This document shows, one piece after another, positions 45,783 through 54,754 of a DNA stretch of 64,000 nt. The DNA lies in the NCBI GenBank assembly GCA_029242715.1, contig JAQWTL010000020.1, positions 1 to 64,000 on the forward strand, written 5' to 3'. The notes below the pieces were generated by a model. It saw only the letters and a list, made by a program, of their open reading frames with translations, ran no database searches and had not been told where the DNA came from. Each line of letters starts with the position of its first letter. Position 1 is the stretch's first letter. This DNA comes from Phycisphaerales bacterium (GTDB lineage Bacteria; Planctomycetota; Phycisphaerae; Phycisphaerales; SM1A02). Made by a program: the position numbers and the translations under genes.

Positions 45783-47492
45783 ATGCCACAGATTGAAGTC
45801 AAGTCACCCCAGGGACAACGTCGCTATGAACTGCCCAAGAGCGGTTTGACAATCGGTCGTGCCGATGACAACAAGCTTGTCCTTCAGGATGATCGTGCCA
45901 GCCGACACCATTGCGTGATCGAACCTCATGGTGGCGATTATCTGGTCCGCGACCTCAATTCTCGAAACGGAACAAAGCTCAACAATACTTCGTTGAGTGA
46001 CGCCACTACCCTTGGAAACGGCGATGTTGTCCGTATCGGCCAGACAAATATCACGTTCATCGATCCCGAAGCAACGATGAAACTCAGCGGCCCGGCCCAG
46101 AAAACAAAAGGTGCCAACCCTCCGGCTGCTCGCCATACCCTCGATCTCGATGTCCGTGCCGAGACCAAGAAGAAGCAAGGCAAGGCACCAAGCTGGGAAG
46201 AACAGCTCAATGAGGTCATCAAGATTGGAGAAGATCGCGGGTTCACAGAAGCAGAGATTTCCCTGGTCGACAACCGTGGCGAAGTCGTTCACAGAGCCCA
46301 GTCGGATCATCTTCAACTCGGTACTGACAAGGAAGATGCCGAAGGCACCAGAGCCTTCCGCAAACTGCTGTACACCGCCTTCCGTACACGAGCCACAGAC
46401 ATCCACATCGAGCCACGTGTCCAGCTGTGCGTGGCCAGAATGCGTGTTGACGGGACCATGGTGTCCGCAGTCGAATTCTCCCCGGTGATCTTCAAGCGGA
46501 TCCTGGGCATCGTGAAGATCCTCTGCCAGATTGAAACCAGCCAGAAGAATCAGGTGCAGGACGGCCACTTCTCCGTGGCCATTCGGGAACGCCGAGTCGA
46601 CTACCGAGTCAGCCTCACGCCGTCCGTGAATGGACAGAAACTCGTCATCCGAGTTCTGGACTCATCCAACAGCCCCGGACGATTGCATGAGCTTGGCCTC
46701 AAGCCGTGGATGTACGAGAAGATTCGTTCACTTGCCATCAGAGATGCCGGCCTGATTCTGGCCTGCGGACCAACCGGTTCGGGCAAGACAACGACCCTCT
46801 ACACCTGCCTCCGGGAAATTGATGTTGATCAGCGCAATGCCATCACCATTGAGGACCCCGTTGAGTACTACCTGGAAGGCTGCACTCAGATACCCATCGA
46901 TCATGGCCAGGGCACGACCTTCCATAGCGTGCTCCGTTCCGTGCTCCGACAGGACCCCGATGTCATCTTCGTCGGCGAGGTCCGGGACATCGAGACAGCA
47001 ACCGTTGCCATGCAGGCTTCCATGACCGGACACCTCGTCTACACGACGATCCATGCCAAGGACACGATCGGTGCCATCTTCCGTCTTCTGGACCTGGGCA
47101 TCGATCCCCCGCTCCTGGCCAACGCCTTGAATCTCATTGTGGCCCAGCGACTCATTCGCCTTTTGTGCCCCCATTGCCGCAAATCCATTACTCCGACACC
47201 AACACAGACATTGCGCATGGGCCAGAGGCTTGGCGGGCTGTCAGAGATCTACATCCCGCAAAGTTGTCCAAGTTGCCTTTCGACGGGTTACCACGGGCGA
47301 CGAGCGCTCTTTGAACTGCTGGAAATCACCGACAGCATTCGTGACACGATCATGAAAACCCCGACCATCAAGGGCATCCGCGAATTGGCTCAACAAGGCC
47401 TCTTCACCACCCTTGAGGATTTCGGCTTCGAGATTGTTGCTGAAGGAATCACCAGTTACGAAGAAATCGAACGGGTTTCATCTGCCGAGTAG
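45783..47492 (+). CDS. FHA domain fused to GspE/PilB-type secretion ATPase
   Basis: A 569-residue protein. Residues 1-95 form an FHA domain with the phosphothreonine-binding R26 (GRADDN), S40, H42 and N62 (LNSRNGT). A linker leads to a GspE/PilB ATPase, with Walker A GPTGSGKTTT (about 328-337), Walker B-like DPDVIFVGEVRD, His box TGHLVYTTIHAKD and a zinc-binding CPHC..CPSC pair (about 462-500). It would power assembly of a type IV pilus or type II secretion pseudopilus. No other pilus genes are adjacent. Phosphorylation-dependent docking through the FHA part is inferred. Confidence 0.88.
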   Translation: MPQIEVKSPQGQRRYELPKSGLTIGRADDNKLVLQDDRASRHHCVIEPHGGDYLVRDLNSRNGTKLNNTSLSDATTLGNGDVVRIGQTNITFIDPEATMKLSGPAQKTKGANPPAARHTLDLDVRAETKKKQGKAPSWEEQLNEVIKIGEDRGFTEAEISLVDNRGEVVHRAQSDHLQLGTDKEDAEGTRAFRKLLYTAFRTRATDIHIEPRVQLCVARMRVDGTMVSAVEFSPVIFKRILGIVKILCQIETSQKNQVQDGHFSVAIRERRVDYRVSLTPSVNGQKLVIRVLDSSNSPGRLHELGLKPWMYEKIRSLAIRDAGLILACGPTGSGKTTTLYTCLREIDVDQRNAITIEDPVEYYLEGCTQIPIDHGQGTTFHSVLRSVLRQDPDVIFVGEVRDIETATVAMQASMTGHLVYTTIHAKDTIGAIFRLLDLGIDPPLLANALNLIVAQRLIRLLCPHCRKSITPTPTQTLRMGQRLGGLSEIYIPQSCPSCLSTGYHGRRALFELLEITDSIRDTIMKTPTIKGIRELAQQGLFTTLEDFGFEIVAEGITSYEEIERVSSAE

Positions 47493-47509
47493 ACGGCACT
47501 TGCAGTAGC

Positions 47510-48637
47510 TCATTGAACTGGTCGGCCTACCAGGCCCTGCACTCCTGGTTGGAAGTAGCCGTCGTAGTACCAATGGTGATTCCAAGCAGCATCGTGTCCT
47601 GCGATCGCAGAGACATCATCGTCATACAGGACTATGGATGAGGTGTGCTTGTATTTAACTGCGTTGGCGCCGGTCGCTGCTGGCGGCACCGTTGGGACCG
47701 GATCAGGCATGTTCACGATACGCCAGAGCTCCAGATCGCCCGACTTGATCGCCTCATCAGCAATCGCCGCTGATGCAGGCGAGAAGGTACGTGGCTGACC
47801 AAACGTCATGGCATGTACGGAATAGGGCATGCCCGCGGCCTTTGATCTTTGGTACAGGTCCAGTGCAGCAGTTCCCGTCATGGCCCCCCCTAGAGAATGG
47901 CCTCCGACCATGACTCTCTTGGGCTCATACATCTCTATCGCCTTAATCACGGCGTCTTGGCAGAAGAGATATGCCGTGCCAAATCCGAAAGCGACATCAA
48001 ACTCACCTGAGATCTTTCGATAGGACTCGCCACGTGTATCCAGATACCACTCGAAGGGCGTTTGCGTTCCGCGAAAGACCACGAGAAGTGTCTTTGTTTC
48101 TGAAATCCACCAGATGCCGCCATAGAGTCGGTCTGGTTGACCGCCAATAGATCTTGGCATCCACATGACATCTACCAACTTTGCATCGGAATAGTTTGGA
48201 TTTCGTTTCACGACGGCATCCAACTGCTCCATGGCATCAGGTGTTGCCGGTGGATTTGCATAGAGCTTGATGGGTGGCTGGCCGTCAGACGCCGGCTCAG
48301 GCTGAGCTGCTACGACTATGGCTCGCACCAGATTCATCAAGGTGCGACCTGTTGCCAAATCATATTGACCTGAATTGCCTGTGTTCAGTGAAAACGCAAC
48401 TGTCGTGTCATACGTCACCGGGGGAAATTCCAAGGCACAACGGCATACCGCAGGCGCCGGACTCCCTGCACAGGGATCAAAGTTCTCAACCAATTCGTTG
48501 ATGATCCGCCCAGGATCGGCAAGTTCGGATGCCTTGATGTCAAAGGCATGCGCTGGAAAGCTGCAGGCGACAACAATCAGTCCAAGAAGGCTTACAAGAG
48601 ACGGGACATGAGCAACGGTGTCACTTTTGATGATCAT
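47510..48637 (-). CDS. Exported class 3 lipase-like protein
   Basis: A 375-residue alpha/beta hydrolase with a signal peptide (1-31). The nucleophile elbow is G246-H-S248-L-G (GHSLGGA), D312 (NMPDPVPTVPP) is the likely acid, and a histidine at 348 or 354-355 the base. The TKTLLVVFRGTQTPFEW segment is typical of Lipase_3. It would split acylglycerols or related esters outside the cell. The start at ATG 48637 lacks a strong RBS. It is convergent with the FHA-GspE gene and runs in the same direction as the ALDH7 gene. Confidence 0.88.
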   Translation of the reverse strand: MIIKSDTVAHVPSLVSLLGLIVVACSFPAHAFDIKASELADPGRIINELVENFDPCAGSPAPAVCRCALEFPPVTYDTTVAFSLNTGNSGQYDLATGRTLMNLVRAIVVAAQPEPASDGQPPIKLYANPPATPDAMEQLDAVVKRNPNYSDAKLVDVMWMPRSIGGQPDRLYGGIWWISETKTLLVVFRGTQTPFEWYLDTRGESYRKISGEFDVAFGFGTAYLFCQDAVIKAIEMYEPKRVMVGGHSLGGAMTGTAALDLYQRSKAAGMPYSVHAMTFGQPRTFSPASAAIADEAIKSGDLELWRIVNMPDPVPTVPPAATGANAVKYKHTSSIVLYDDDVSAIAGHDAAWNHHWYYDGYFQPGVQGLVGRPVQ

Positions 48638-48689
48638 TCAGGAATGATACAAAAAAAAATCGAGACATTTATGCCTGTCGACAACGAGT

Positions 48690-50237
48690 TCAACCGAACT
48701 CGATGCCCTGAGCCAGAGGCAGATCATCTCCCCAGTTCAGCGTGCACGTCTGTCGCCTCATGTACTGTCGCCATGAATCCGAACCGGATTCACGACCACC
48801 ACCAGTATCCTTCTCTCCACCGAATGCGCCACCGATCTCCGCACCACTCGTACCGATATTGACATTTGCGATGCCACAATCGGAACCCTCATGGGAAAGG
48901 AATCGTTCTGCTTCACGCATGGAGTCGGTGAAGATCGCGCTGGAGAGCCCCTGGTCAACACTGTTCTGAGCGTCGACGGCATCTTCCAGGTTCTCGTACT
49001 CGAAGATGTAGAGGACAGGCGCGAATGTCTCCTCGCGGGCAATTTCAGGATCCTTGCCGGCAGGGACACGCACGATTGTCGGGGTCACGTAATGACCAGC
49101 GGAATCCGTGTACTTGTCGATTCCCTCGGTGCCACCACAGAGAACCTGGCATCCTTCATCGGCTGCTCTTGTGATGGCCTTCCGCATGCCATCAACAGAA
49201 TGTGCATTGATAAGTGGACCAACAAGCGTGCTGCTGTCCATCGGATCCCCGACTGGAACCTGCCCATAGGCCGTCACCAGTCGATCCGTTACCTCATCCA
49301 CGACACTGCTGTGGCAGAAAAGACGCCGTGTCGATGTGCATCGCTGACCCGCCGTTCCAACGGCTCCAAACACGACGCCTCGAAGAACCAGGTCAAGATC
49401 GGCACTTGGAGTAATGATGATCGCGTTGTTTCCACCAAGTTCAAGAAGACTCTTGCCAAGTCGCTTGGCGACCTGGGTGCCCACATGGCGGCCCATTCGA
49501 CAGGAGCCTGTGGCACTGATCAGAGGCAGGCGACGATCCGCGATCATGGTCTCGCCGACTTCATCATCACTGCCGAGGATCAGACCGAAGACGTCACAGG
49601 GGTCACCTTCCTCTGGCTGGAAGATGTCCTGCTCACGCATGACACGATGCGCAATGTTGTTCATCGCTATCGCACAGAGCGGCGTTACAAGGCTTGGCTT
49701 CCAGATCATGGTGTTGCCACAGACTGCTGCAAGCATGGCATTCCATGCCCAGACGGCTACCGGGAAATTGAATGCCGTAATGATGCCGATGGTTCCAAGT
49801 GGATGCCATTGCTCATACATTCGATGCTGAGGGCGTTCAGACATCATGGTCAGACCATAGAGCTGTCTTGAGAGTCCGACTGAGAAGTCGGCGATATCAA
49901 TGCACTCGATCACTTCGCCGATGCCCTCGGGCAGAATCTTGCCCATCTCCATGGTGACCAAGGTGCCGAGCTCCTGCTCATGCTCGCGGAAAGCGTTGCC
50001 AATACGGCGGACGATTTCACCACGCTTGGGGGCAGGCAACTGCCGCCAGGCCTTCTGGACAAGCTGAGTACGCTTGACCAGGGCCTCGTAGTCAGAAGCC
50101 GACTGGAGCCGAACGGCACCCAGGGCCTCGCCTGTGGCTGGATTGGTGGAGACCACACAGCCCTCACCAGCGGTAGCTGGGTCAACGAGCAGCGGGTGTT
50201 CAATGAGCGACGCGAATGGAAGGGTTTGAACGTTCAT
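48690..50237 (-). CDS. ALDH7-type aldehyde dehydrogenase (aminoadipate-semialdehyde dehydrogenase-like)
   Basis: A 515-residue NAD(P)-dependent dehydrogenase with E266 (ELGGN) and the nucleophile C300 (GQRCTSTRR). The ending GGAFGGEKDTGGGRESGSDSW and INIGTSGAEIGG-like text are the antiquitin/ALDH7 signature. In lysine degradation these enzymes oxidise 2-aminoadipate-6-semialdehyde (from piperideine-6-carboxylate) to 2-aminoadipate. The lysine 6-dehydrogenase-like gene at 5309-6454 would make that substrate. It is divergent from the CoA-transferase subunit gene, 78 bases apart. Confidence 0.88.
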   Translation of the reverse strand: MNVQTLPFASLIEHPLLVDPATAGEGCVVSTNPATGEALGAVRLQSASDYEALVKRTQLVQKAWRQLPAPKRGEIVRRIGNAFREHEQELGTLVTMEMGKILPEGIGEVIECIDIADFSVGLSRQLYGLTMMSERPQHRMYEQWHPLGTIGIITAFNFPVAVWAWNAMLAAVCGNTMIWKPSLVTPLCAIAMNNIAHRVMREQDIFQPEEGDPCDVFGLILGSDDEVGETMIADRRLPLISATGSCRMGRHVGTQVAKRLGKSLLELGGNNAIIITPSADLDLVLRGVVFGAVGTAGQRCTSTRRLFCHSSVVDEVTDRLVTAYGQVPVGDPMDSSTLVGPLINAHSVDGMRKAITRAADEGCQVLCGGTEGIDKYTDSAGHYVTPTIVRVPAGKDPEIAREETFAPVLYIFEYENLEDAVDAQNSVDQGLSSAIFTDSMREAERFLSHEGSDCGIANVNIGTSGAEIGGAFGGEKDTGGGRESGSDSWRQYMRRQTCTLNWGDDLPLAQGIEFG

Positions 50238-50315
50238 CCCGGGATTGTATCGACACCGGGGGCATGACTGGAAGGTCCTCCTCGATTAACATCCCTAACT
50301 GCAGGAGGCCCTCGC

Positions 50316-50978
50316 ATGCCGCTGGATCGCAATGGAATCGCCCGTCGTGCCGCTCAGGAACTGGAAGACGGTTTCTACGTCAACCTGGGCATCGGCATGC
50401 CCACCCTGGTCGCCAACCATGTGCCTGAGAACATGACTGTCTGGCTCCAGTCTGAAAATGGCCTGCTGGGCATGGGTCCCTTCCCCACCGAGGACCAGGT
50501 GGACCCCGACCTCATCAATGCCGGAAAACAGACCGTCACGGCTGTACAAGGTGCCAGCTACTTCTCCAGTGCTGATTCCTTCGCGATGATCCGAGGGGGA
50601 CATATCAACCTGGCAATCCTCGGGGCCATGGAAATTTCCCAGGAAGGTGATATCGCCAACTGGATGATTCCTGGAAAACTCGTGAAGGGAATGGGCGGAG
50701 CCATGGATCTGGTCGCCGGAACCAGAAGAGTCGTGGTCATGATGGACCACTGCAACAAGAAGGGGCAGCCCAAACTGATCCCTGCCTGCACCCTCCCACT
50801 GACCGGTGTCCGCTGCATCGACATGATCATCACGGACCTGTGTGTCCTCGAGATGAACCGTGAGAAGCGTCGATTCGAACTCACTGAGCTTGCACCAGAT
50901 GTCACGGTCGAAGAAGTCCTTGAGAAGACGACTGCCGAAATCCTCGTCGAACGGGAACCTGCTTCGATACCGGCCTGA
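50316..50978 (+). CDS. scoB: 3-oxoacid CoA-transferase subunit B
   Basis: A 220-residue family I CoA-transferase B subunit. The motif QSENGLLGMGPFP carries the catalytic E47, and GYVNLGIGMPT and HINLAILGAMEI (with L-type variants) are typical. It would transfer CoA between succinyl-CoA and acetoacetate with an A subunit. GGAGG precedes ATG 50316. No scoA is found next to it: the window has only this half. Confidence 0.9.
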   Translation: MPLDRNGIARRAAQELEDGFYVNLGIGMPTLVANHVPENMTVWLQSENGLLGMGPFPTEDQVDPDLINAGKQTVTAVQGASYFSSADSFAMIRGGHINLAILGAMEISQEGDIANWMIPGKLVKGMGGAMDLVAGTRRVVVMMDHCNKKGQPKLIPACTLPLTGVRCIDMIITDLCVLEMNREKRRFELTELAPDVTVEEVLEKTTAEILVEREPASIPA

Positions 50979-51004
50979 TCCAGACGTCCGTGCCAGAGTT
51001 GCTG

Positions 51005-51040
51005 AAAAAACAGGCGGCGATCTCTGTGGACCGCCGCCTG
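51005..51040 (-). terminator. Rho-independent terminator ending the flagellar operon
   Basis: On the minus strand a perfect 9-bp stem (51040-51032 with 51019-51011, CAGGCGGCG and complement) and a 12-nt loop are followed by six Ts (51010-51005). It lies 28 bases past the fliA stop. Confidence 0.9.
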
Positions 51041-51067
51041 GCTTCAACTTGATTCAGTTGGGATGAC

Positions 51068-51922
51068 TCAGAATTCCTTTGACCGATGCTGCATCTGCGC
51101 CTTGAGCCTTGCAAGTATGGACGAATGCATCTGGCTGACGCGTGACTCGGACAAGTCGAGTGTGATGCCGATTTCCTTCATGGTCATCTCCTCGTAGTAG
51201 TAGAGGATGATGATCAGTCGCTCAGCTCGCGTGAGCCCCTTGGTCAGCAGCAACTTCAGATCATCGCGCTGCAGTCTGGAGACAGGATTCTCCTGGCGAC
51301 GATCGCGGACGACATCGATTTCTCGCACGTCCTTGCTTGAATCGGTCTCGAACCACTTCCGGTTGAGCGAGACGACGCCGACTGGCCGTGCATCACGGCA
51401 GATCTTCTTGTATTCGTCAGAATCAACATCCAGACGTTTACTGATCTCTTTGTCGGTAGCCTTGCGACCGAGTTGCATCTCGAGCTGCTTGCTGGCTCGG
51501 TCAACCTTTGCTGTTCGTGATCGAACCAACCGAGGCACCCAGTCCATGGCACGAAGTTCATCGAAGATGGCACCACGTATTCGCTGGGTGCAGTACGTCT
51601 CAAACTTGACGCCACGTTCGATGTCATAAGCATCAATGGCATCCATGAGCCCGAAGAGTCCGGAGGACATCAGGTCCTCCACTTCGACTTCAGCAGGAAG
51701 ACGTGTGTGCATCCGCTCGGCGGTGTATCGCACAAGGGGTAAGAAGTTCTCCATCAGGAAGTTCCGGATCCCCTCAGTGGGTGCATCGCGGTACATGCGC
51801 CAAACCTCTTCGATCGGTCGATCTCCAAGATCTGCAGTCGCATTTGATGGCACAGGTTCAACAGCCAGGGGCCGCTTCCTGTTGGATGAATCAATAGATG
51901 TACGTTCAGTAAGCCTCGGCAT
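51068..51922 (-). CDS. fliA: Flagellar sigma factor FliA (sigma-28)
   Basis: A 284-residue sigma-28 type factor. Region 2 has MENFLPLVRYTAERM, EVEDLMSSGLFGLMDAIDAYD and KFETYCTQRIRGAIFDELRAMDWVPR, typical of FliA/WhiG. Region 3 and region 4 (LTRAERLIIILYYYEEMTMKEIGITLDLSESRVSQMHSS) follow. It turns on late flagellar genes. ATG 51922 has AGGAG upstream; the frame extends further but without sigma sequence. Its place at the end of the operon is common. Confidence 0.93.
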   Translation of the reverse strand: MPRLTERTSIDSSNRKRPLAVEPVPSNATADLGDRPIEEVWRMYRDAPTEGIRNFLMENFLPLVRYTAERMHTRLPAEVEVEDLMSSGLFGLMDAIDAYDIERGVKFETYCTQRIRGAIFDELRAMDWVPRLVRSRTAKVDRASKQLEMQLGRKATDKEISKRLDVDSDEYKKICRDARPVGVVSLNRKWFETDSSKDVREIDVVRDRRQENPVSRLQRDDLKLLLTKGLTRAERLIIILYYYEEMTMKEIGITLDLSESRVSQMHSSILARLKAQMQHRSKEF

Positions 51923-52077
51923 CGGTCCGCTCCTTGACCCTATCGCCGGTATTGAGCAGTCCCCCCGCGGGTGCTCAAACATGTGTGTCTTCGGATCAGA
52001 ACTCGTCCGTGAGTGCCTTCCGACAGTTTCGAATATAACAAACGACAGTGTCTTCACACAAGAAAGAGTCCCCTTGT

Positions 52078-52425
52078 CTAGGCAGCTTCTCGATGTTCTT
52101 GTGCTTCTTCCATGGATTCTTCAGCCTGAAGCGAATCGTCGGATTCACCGCTCAAGCCCAAATCTTCTGCACAATCCGACCTTGGATCGGCATGAACTGC
52201 GCGTTTTACGAGCCAACCGGCCGTAAAACCACCTAGCCAGCAGATTGCCATGGCAAACAGACCTCGAAGCAGGATGGTCCATGGATCGTTATCGGCCCAT
52301 AGTCCTGCCACGATGGCCAGGACCAAGGCGCTCATGCCCGCCAACCCACCCAATAAGGCTGGAAATGGTCCCCAATGAGGATCCTGACCACCAGATCCCT
52401 GCTTGTTTGTATCCCCTTGAACCAT
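52078..52425 (-). CDS. Membrane protein of unknown function in flagellar operon
   Basis: A 115-residue protein (139 if it starts at GTG 52497, which would overlap flhG by 31 bases). Two hydrophobic segments (LLGGLAGMSALVLAIVAGLW and LRGLFAMAICWLGGFTAGWL) lie between a short polar start and an acidic C-terminal tail. I do not recognise a family. It sits between flhG and fliA with the same direction, so a flagellar role is likely; a gene of this kind here is not part of the standard set. Confidence 0.6.
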   Translation of the reverse strand: MVQGDTNKQGSGGQDPHWGPFPALLGGLAGMSALVLAIVAGLWADNDPWTILLRGLFAMAICWLGGFTAGWLVKRAVHADPRSDCAEDLGLSGESDDSLQAEESMEEAQEHREAA

Positions 52426-52466
52426 AAAGGTTTCTGCTCCATCCTCAGACCGTGAAACGGGCTGAC

Positions 52467-53351
52467 TCAGCTGTTGGCATGCCTTGAAGAGATCCACTGC
52501 ACCAACCGGCCAAGAAAGCCACCTCGATCCTGCGAATTGCGTGCCGGGCAGCCCCCCAATCGCTCCGCAAGACGCCGAATGGCCCGACTGGCAGCCGAGG
52601 ATGGTTCTGTAATGACGAAGGGCAGACGAGCCCTGACAGCCCTTCGGACGGCATCGTCCCGCGGGATGACACCAGCCAGCGGAAGCCCGAAGCCCAGGAA
52701 TTCACGACAGGCTCGATCCATTCGTCGGTGAACCTCCCGGGCCTCCTCATCGCTGTCAGCAGCATTGACCAGGAGATCAGGAGTCTGCCCTGGGGCGTGG
52801 CGACGGATGCTCTTGATAAAGGAGTAGGCATCCGTGATTGAAGTGGGCTCAGGCATCGCTACCACCATCAGGGCATCCGCTGCTGAAGCAAAGCCCATCA
52901 CGTCTGCACCTATCCCTGCGGCTACATCAATCAGCAGAACATCCGACTCTGCCTCGAGTTGAGCCAGTTGAATCAGCAGGTCCTCTCGTCGATCAGTCGA
53001 CAGGGCTGCCAGATCCCCCCCATTGGATGCGCCAGGTATCAATTCAAATCCACCAGGACCGGTGAGCATGATGTCCTGAAGTGATCGCTCTCCCTTGATC
53101 ACAGACTCCAGGGTCTCATGAGGATCAAGCCCACAAAGAACATCGGCATTGGCCGTACCGAGATCTGCATCAAGCACAATGGTACGGAGCCCCTGCTGAG
53201 CCAGGGACGTTGCCAAATTCACCGTGACGTTGGTCTTGCCAACTCCACCCTTTCCAGAAGCAATGGCTACGGCAAGCGACAGCTTCTGGCCACCAGAACG
53301 ACACTTGGATTCGGACGACTTGTCCGAACCCTGAACCATCTGCCGGAGCAT
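52467..53351 (-). CDS. flhG: MinD/ParA-type ATPase FlhG
   Basis: A 294-residue MinD-like ATPase. A deviant Walker A SGKGGVGKTNVTVNLA, DADLGTANADVLCGLD, LLIDVAAGIGADV and the C-terminal region identify FlhG. With FlhF it sets the number and place of flagella. The N-terminal MLRQMVQGSDK carries a DQATMLR-type helix used to bind FlhF. ATG 53351 starts 10 bases past the flhF stop; the longer frame overlaps flhF. Confidence 0.93.
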   Translation of the reverse strand: MLRQMVQGSDKSSESKCRSGGQKLSLAVAIASGKGGVGKTNVTVNLATSLAQQGLRTIVLDADLGTANADVLCGLDPHETLESVIKGERSLQDIMLTGPGGFELIPGASNGGDLAALSTDRREDLLIQLAQLEAESDVLLIDVAAGIGADVMGFASAADALMVVAMPEPTSITDAYSFIKSIRRHAPGQTPDLLVNAADSDEEAREVHRRMDRACREFLGFGLPLAGVIPRDDAVRRAVRARLPFVITEPSSAASRAIRRLAERLGGCPARNSQDRGGFLGRLVQWISSRHANS

Positions 53352-53361
53352 GGTCGCCTGA

Positions 53362-54702
53362 TCATGGATCAACTGGAAAACTCCGAAGGGCTCCGCCGAT
53401 ATTGGTGCCACGAAGCGCCAGGCTTGCCAGGTGATCACCTGAAGCCGGCTCAATGTCTGCCGGAACTTCCTGGCCTGTGGTGACAAAGCTCAATTCTCGT
53501 CCAATGCGATGCAGAACATCCACGAGCATGCCGAAACTGACCGCTTCATCCAGCTTCGTCAACACGATCCGGTCAACACCCAATGGCAGGAATGCTTCAG
53601 CTTCACGAAGGAGAACCTGCTCGCCCGCCGTGCCCGAGAGCACCAGATGCGTCTGATGAGGTGATGCGGCCTTGAGAAAACGACTCAACTCATCAAGTCG
53701 CCCCTCATCACGCTGACTACGGCCAGGCGTGTCAATGATGATCACATCCACGTCCTGAATGCTGTCAATAAGTTCCTTGATCTGACCTGGATGATCGGCC
53801 ACATGCAGTGGCATCCCGAGGATCTCTGCATACGTACGCAATTGTGCAACTGCTGCGACTCGATAGGTGTCGCAGGTCACCAACGCGACCCGTCCTCCAC
53901 GATGCAACCTGCAAGTTGCAGCAATCTTGGCTGTAGTCGTTGTCTTGCCAACTCCTGTAGGCCCAACCATGGCAATGACCAGTGGCCCATTCAAAGGTGG
54001 TTCCGGCAATGGCGTATTGGCTGTCGGTACGAATTGGGAGAGGTGGTGGATGACCCGTTCACGGACATGCTTGCGGTCACCGAATTGTCCGCCCAACTCC
54101 TGAGACGCTGATTCGATGACCCGAGTTGCGAGTTCTCTTGAGACTTCCGCGGAAATCAAGTCCACGTACCAGGCAACCATCTCTTCTGGAATACCGTCCG
54201 GGACCGTGGACTCGGGCATTTTCATCGATTGCTGGCGAAGAACCTGACCGACCAGATCACGCAACTCGCCGATTTCACTTCGAACAGCATCCGCTTGCAC
54301 CGGACCAGGCTTTGGTTCATCAACCGAATCGGCTTCTAATCGTTCAAGCATCGCCCGGGCCATGCGCCTTGTGGCCTCCCGATCTGGCGGCACATCCGGA
54401 ACGTGTCGATTCGGAACATCCACGATCGGCAATTGCGGCTTGTCCTCGACTTGTGGCGGTGTGCTGGTTGATGGAGCCTGCTGTGGCTCGGGTTCCGAGG
54501 AGAAAGCCGGCTGCTCACGAGCAGCACGAACGTCCGCTGCCGTTGCCGCATGAACTTCGACAAGCGTGGCGCCAAGCCAACCCCAGAAACCTGTTCTTCG
54601 AACGGTCCTTGTCTCCAGGATGACCGCATCACGACCGAGATCACGACGCAGACCTTCAACGGCCTGACTCATGGTATTTGCACGGTAGATCTTGCTGTTC
54701 AC
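53362..54702 (-). CDS. flhF: Flagellar SRP-type GTPase FlhF
   Basis: A 446-residue protein. A B domain with long linker precedes the NG domain: GPTGVGKTTTTAKIAA (G1), DTYRVAAVAQLRTYAE, DTPGRSQRDEGRL (G3) and TKLDEA (G4). It places the flagellum at the cell pole. The start is GTG 54702, where AGGAGG lies eight bases upstream; the upstream extension is not conserved. The variable linker (proline- and glutamine-rich) is usual. Confidence 0.93.
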   Translation of the reverse strand: MNSKIYRANTMSQAVEGLRRDLGRDAVILETRTVRRTGFWGWLGATLVEVHAATAADVRAAREQPAFSSEPEPQQAPSTSTPPQVEDKPQLPIVDVPNRHVPDVPPDREATRRMARAMLERLEADSVDEPKPGPVQADAVRSEIGELRDLVGQVLRQQSMKMPESTVPDGIPEEMVAWYVDLISAEVSRELATRVIESASQELGGQFGDRKHVRERVIHHLSQFVPTANTPLPEPPLNGPLVIAMVGPTGVGKTTTTAKIAATCRLHRGGRVALVTCDTYRVAAVAQLRTYAEILGMPLHVADHPGQIKELIDSIQDVDVIIIDTPGRSQRDEGRLDELSRFLKAASPHQTHLVLSGTAGEQVLLREAEAFLPLGVDRIVLTKLDEAVSFGMLVDVLHRIGRELSFVTTGQEVPADIEPASGDHLASLALRGTNIGGALRSFPVDP

Positions 54703-54754
54703 GCTCGAGCCCTCCTTGGCCCTCTCTGGTCGCCCGATCAATACGGACGAATGT

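Noticed and set aside
45725-45796. 23-codon frame overlapping the start of the FHA-GspE gene
   Set aside because: Could be an upstream ORF that couples translation, but it lacks a ribosome-binding site and any similarity.
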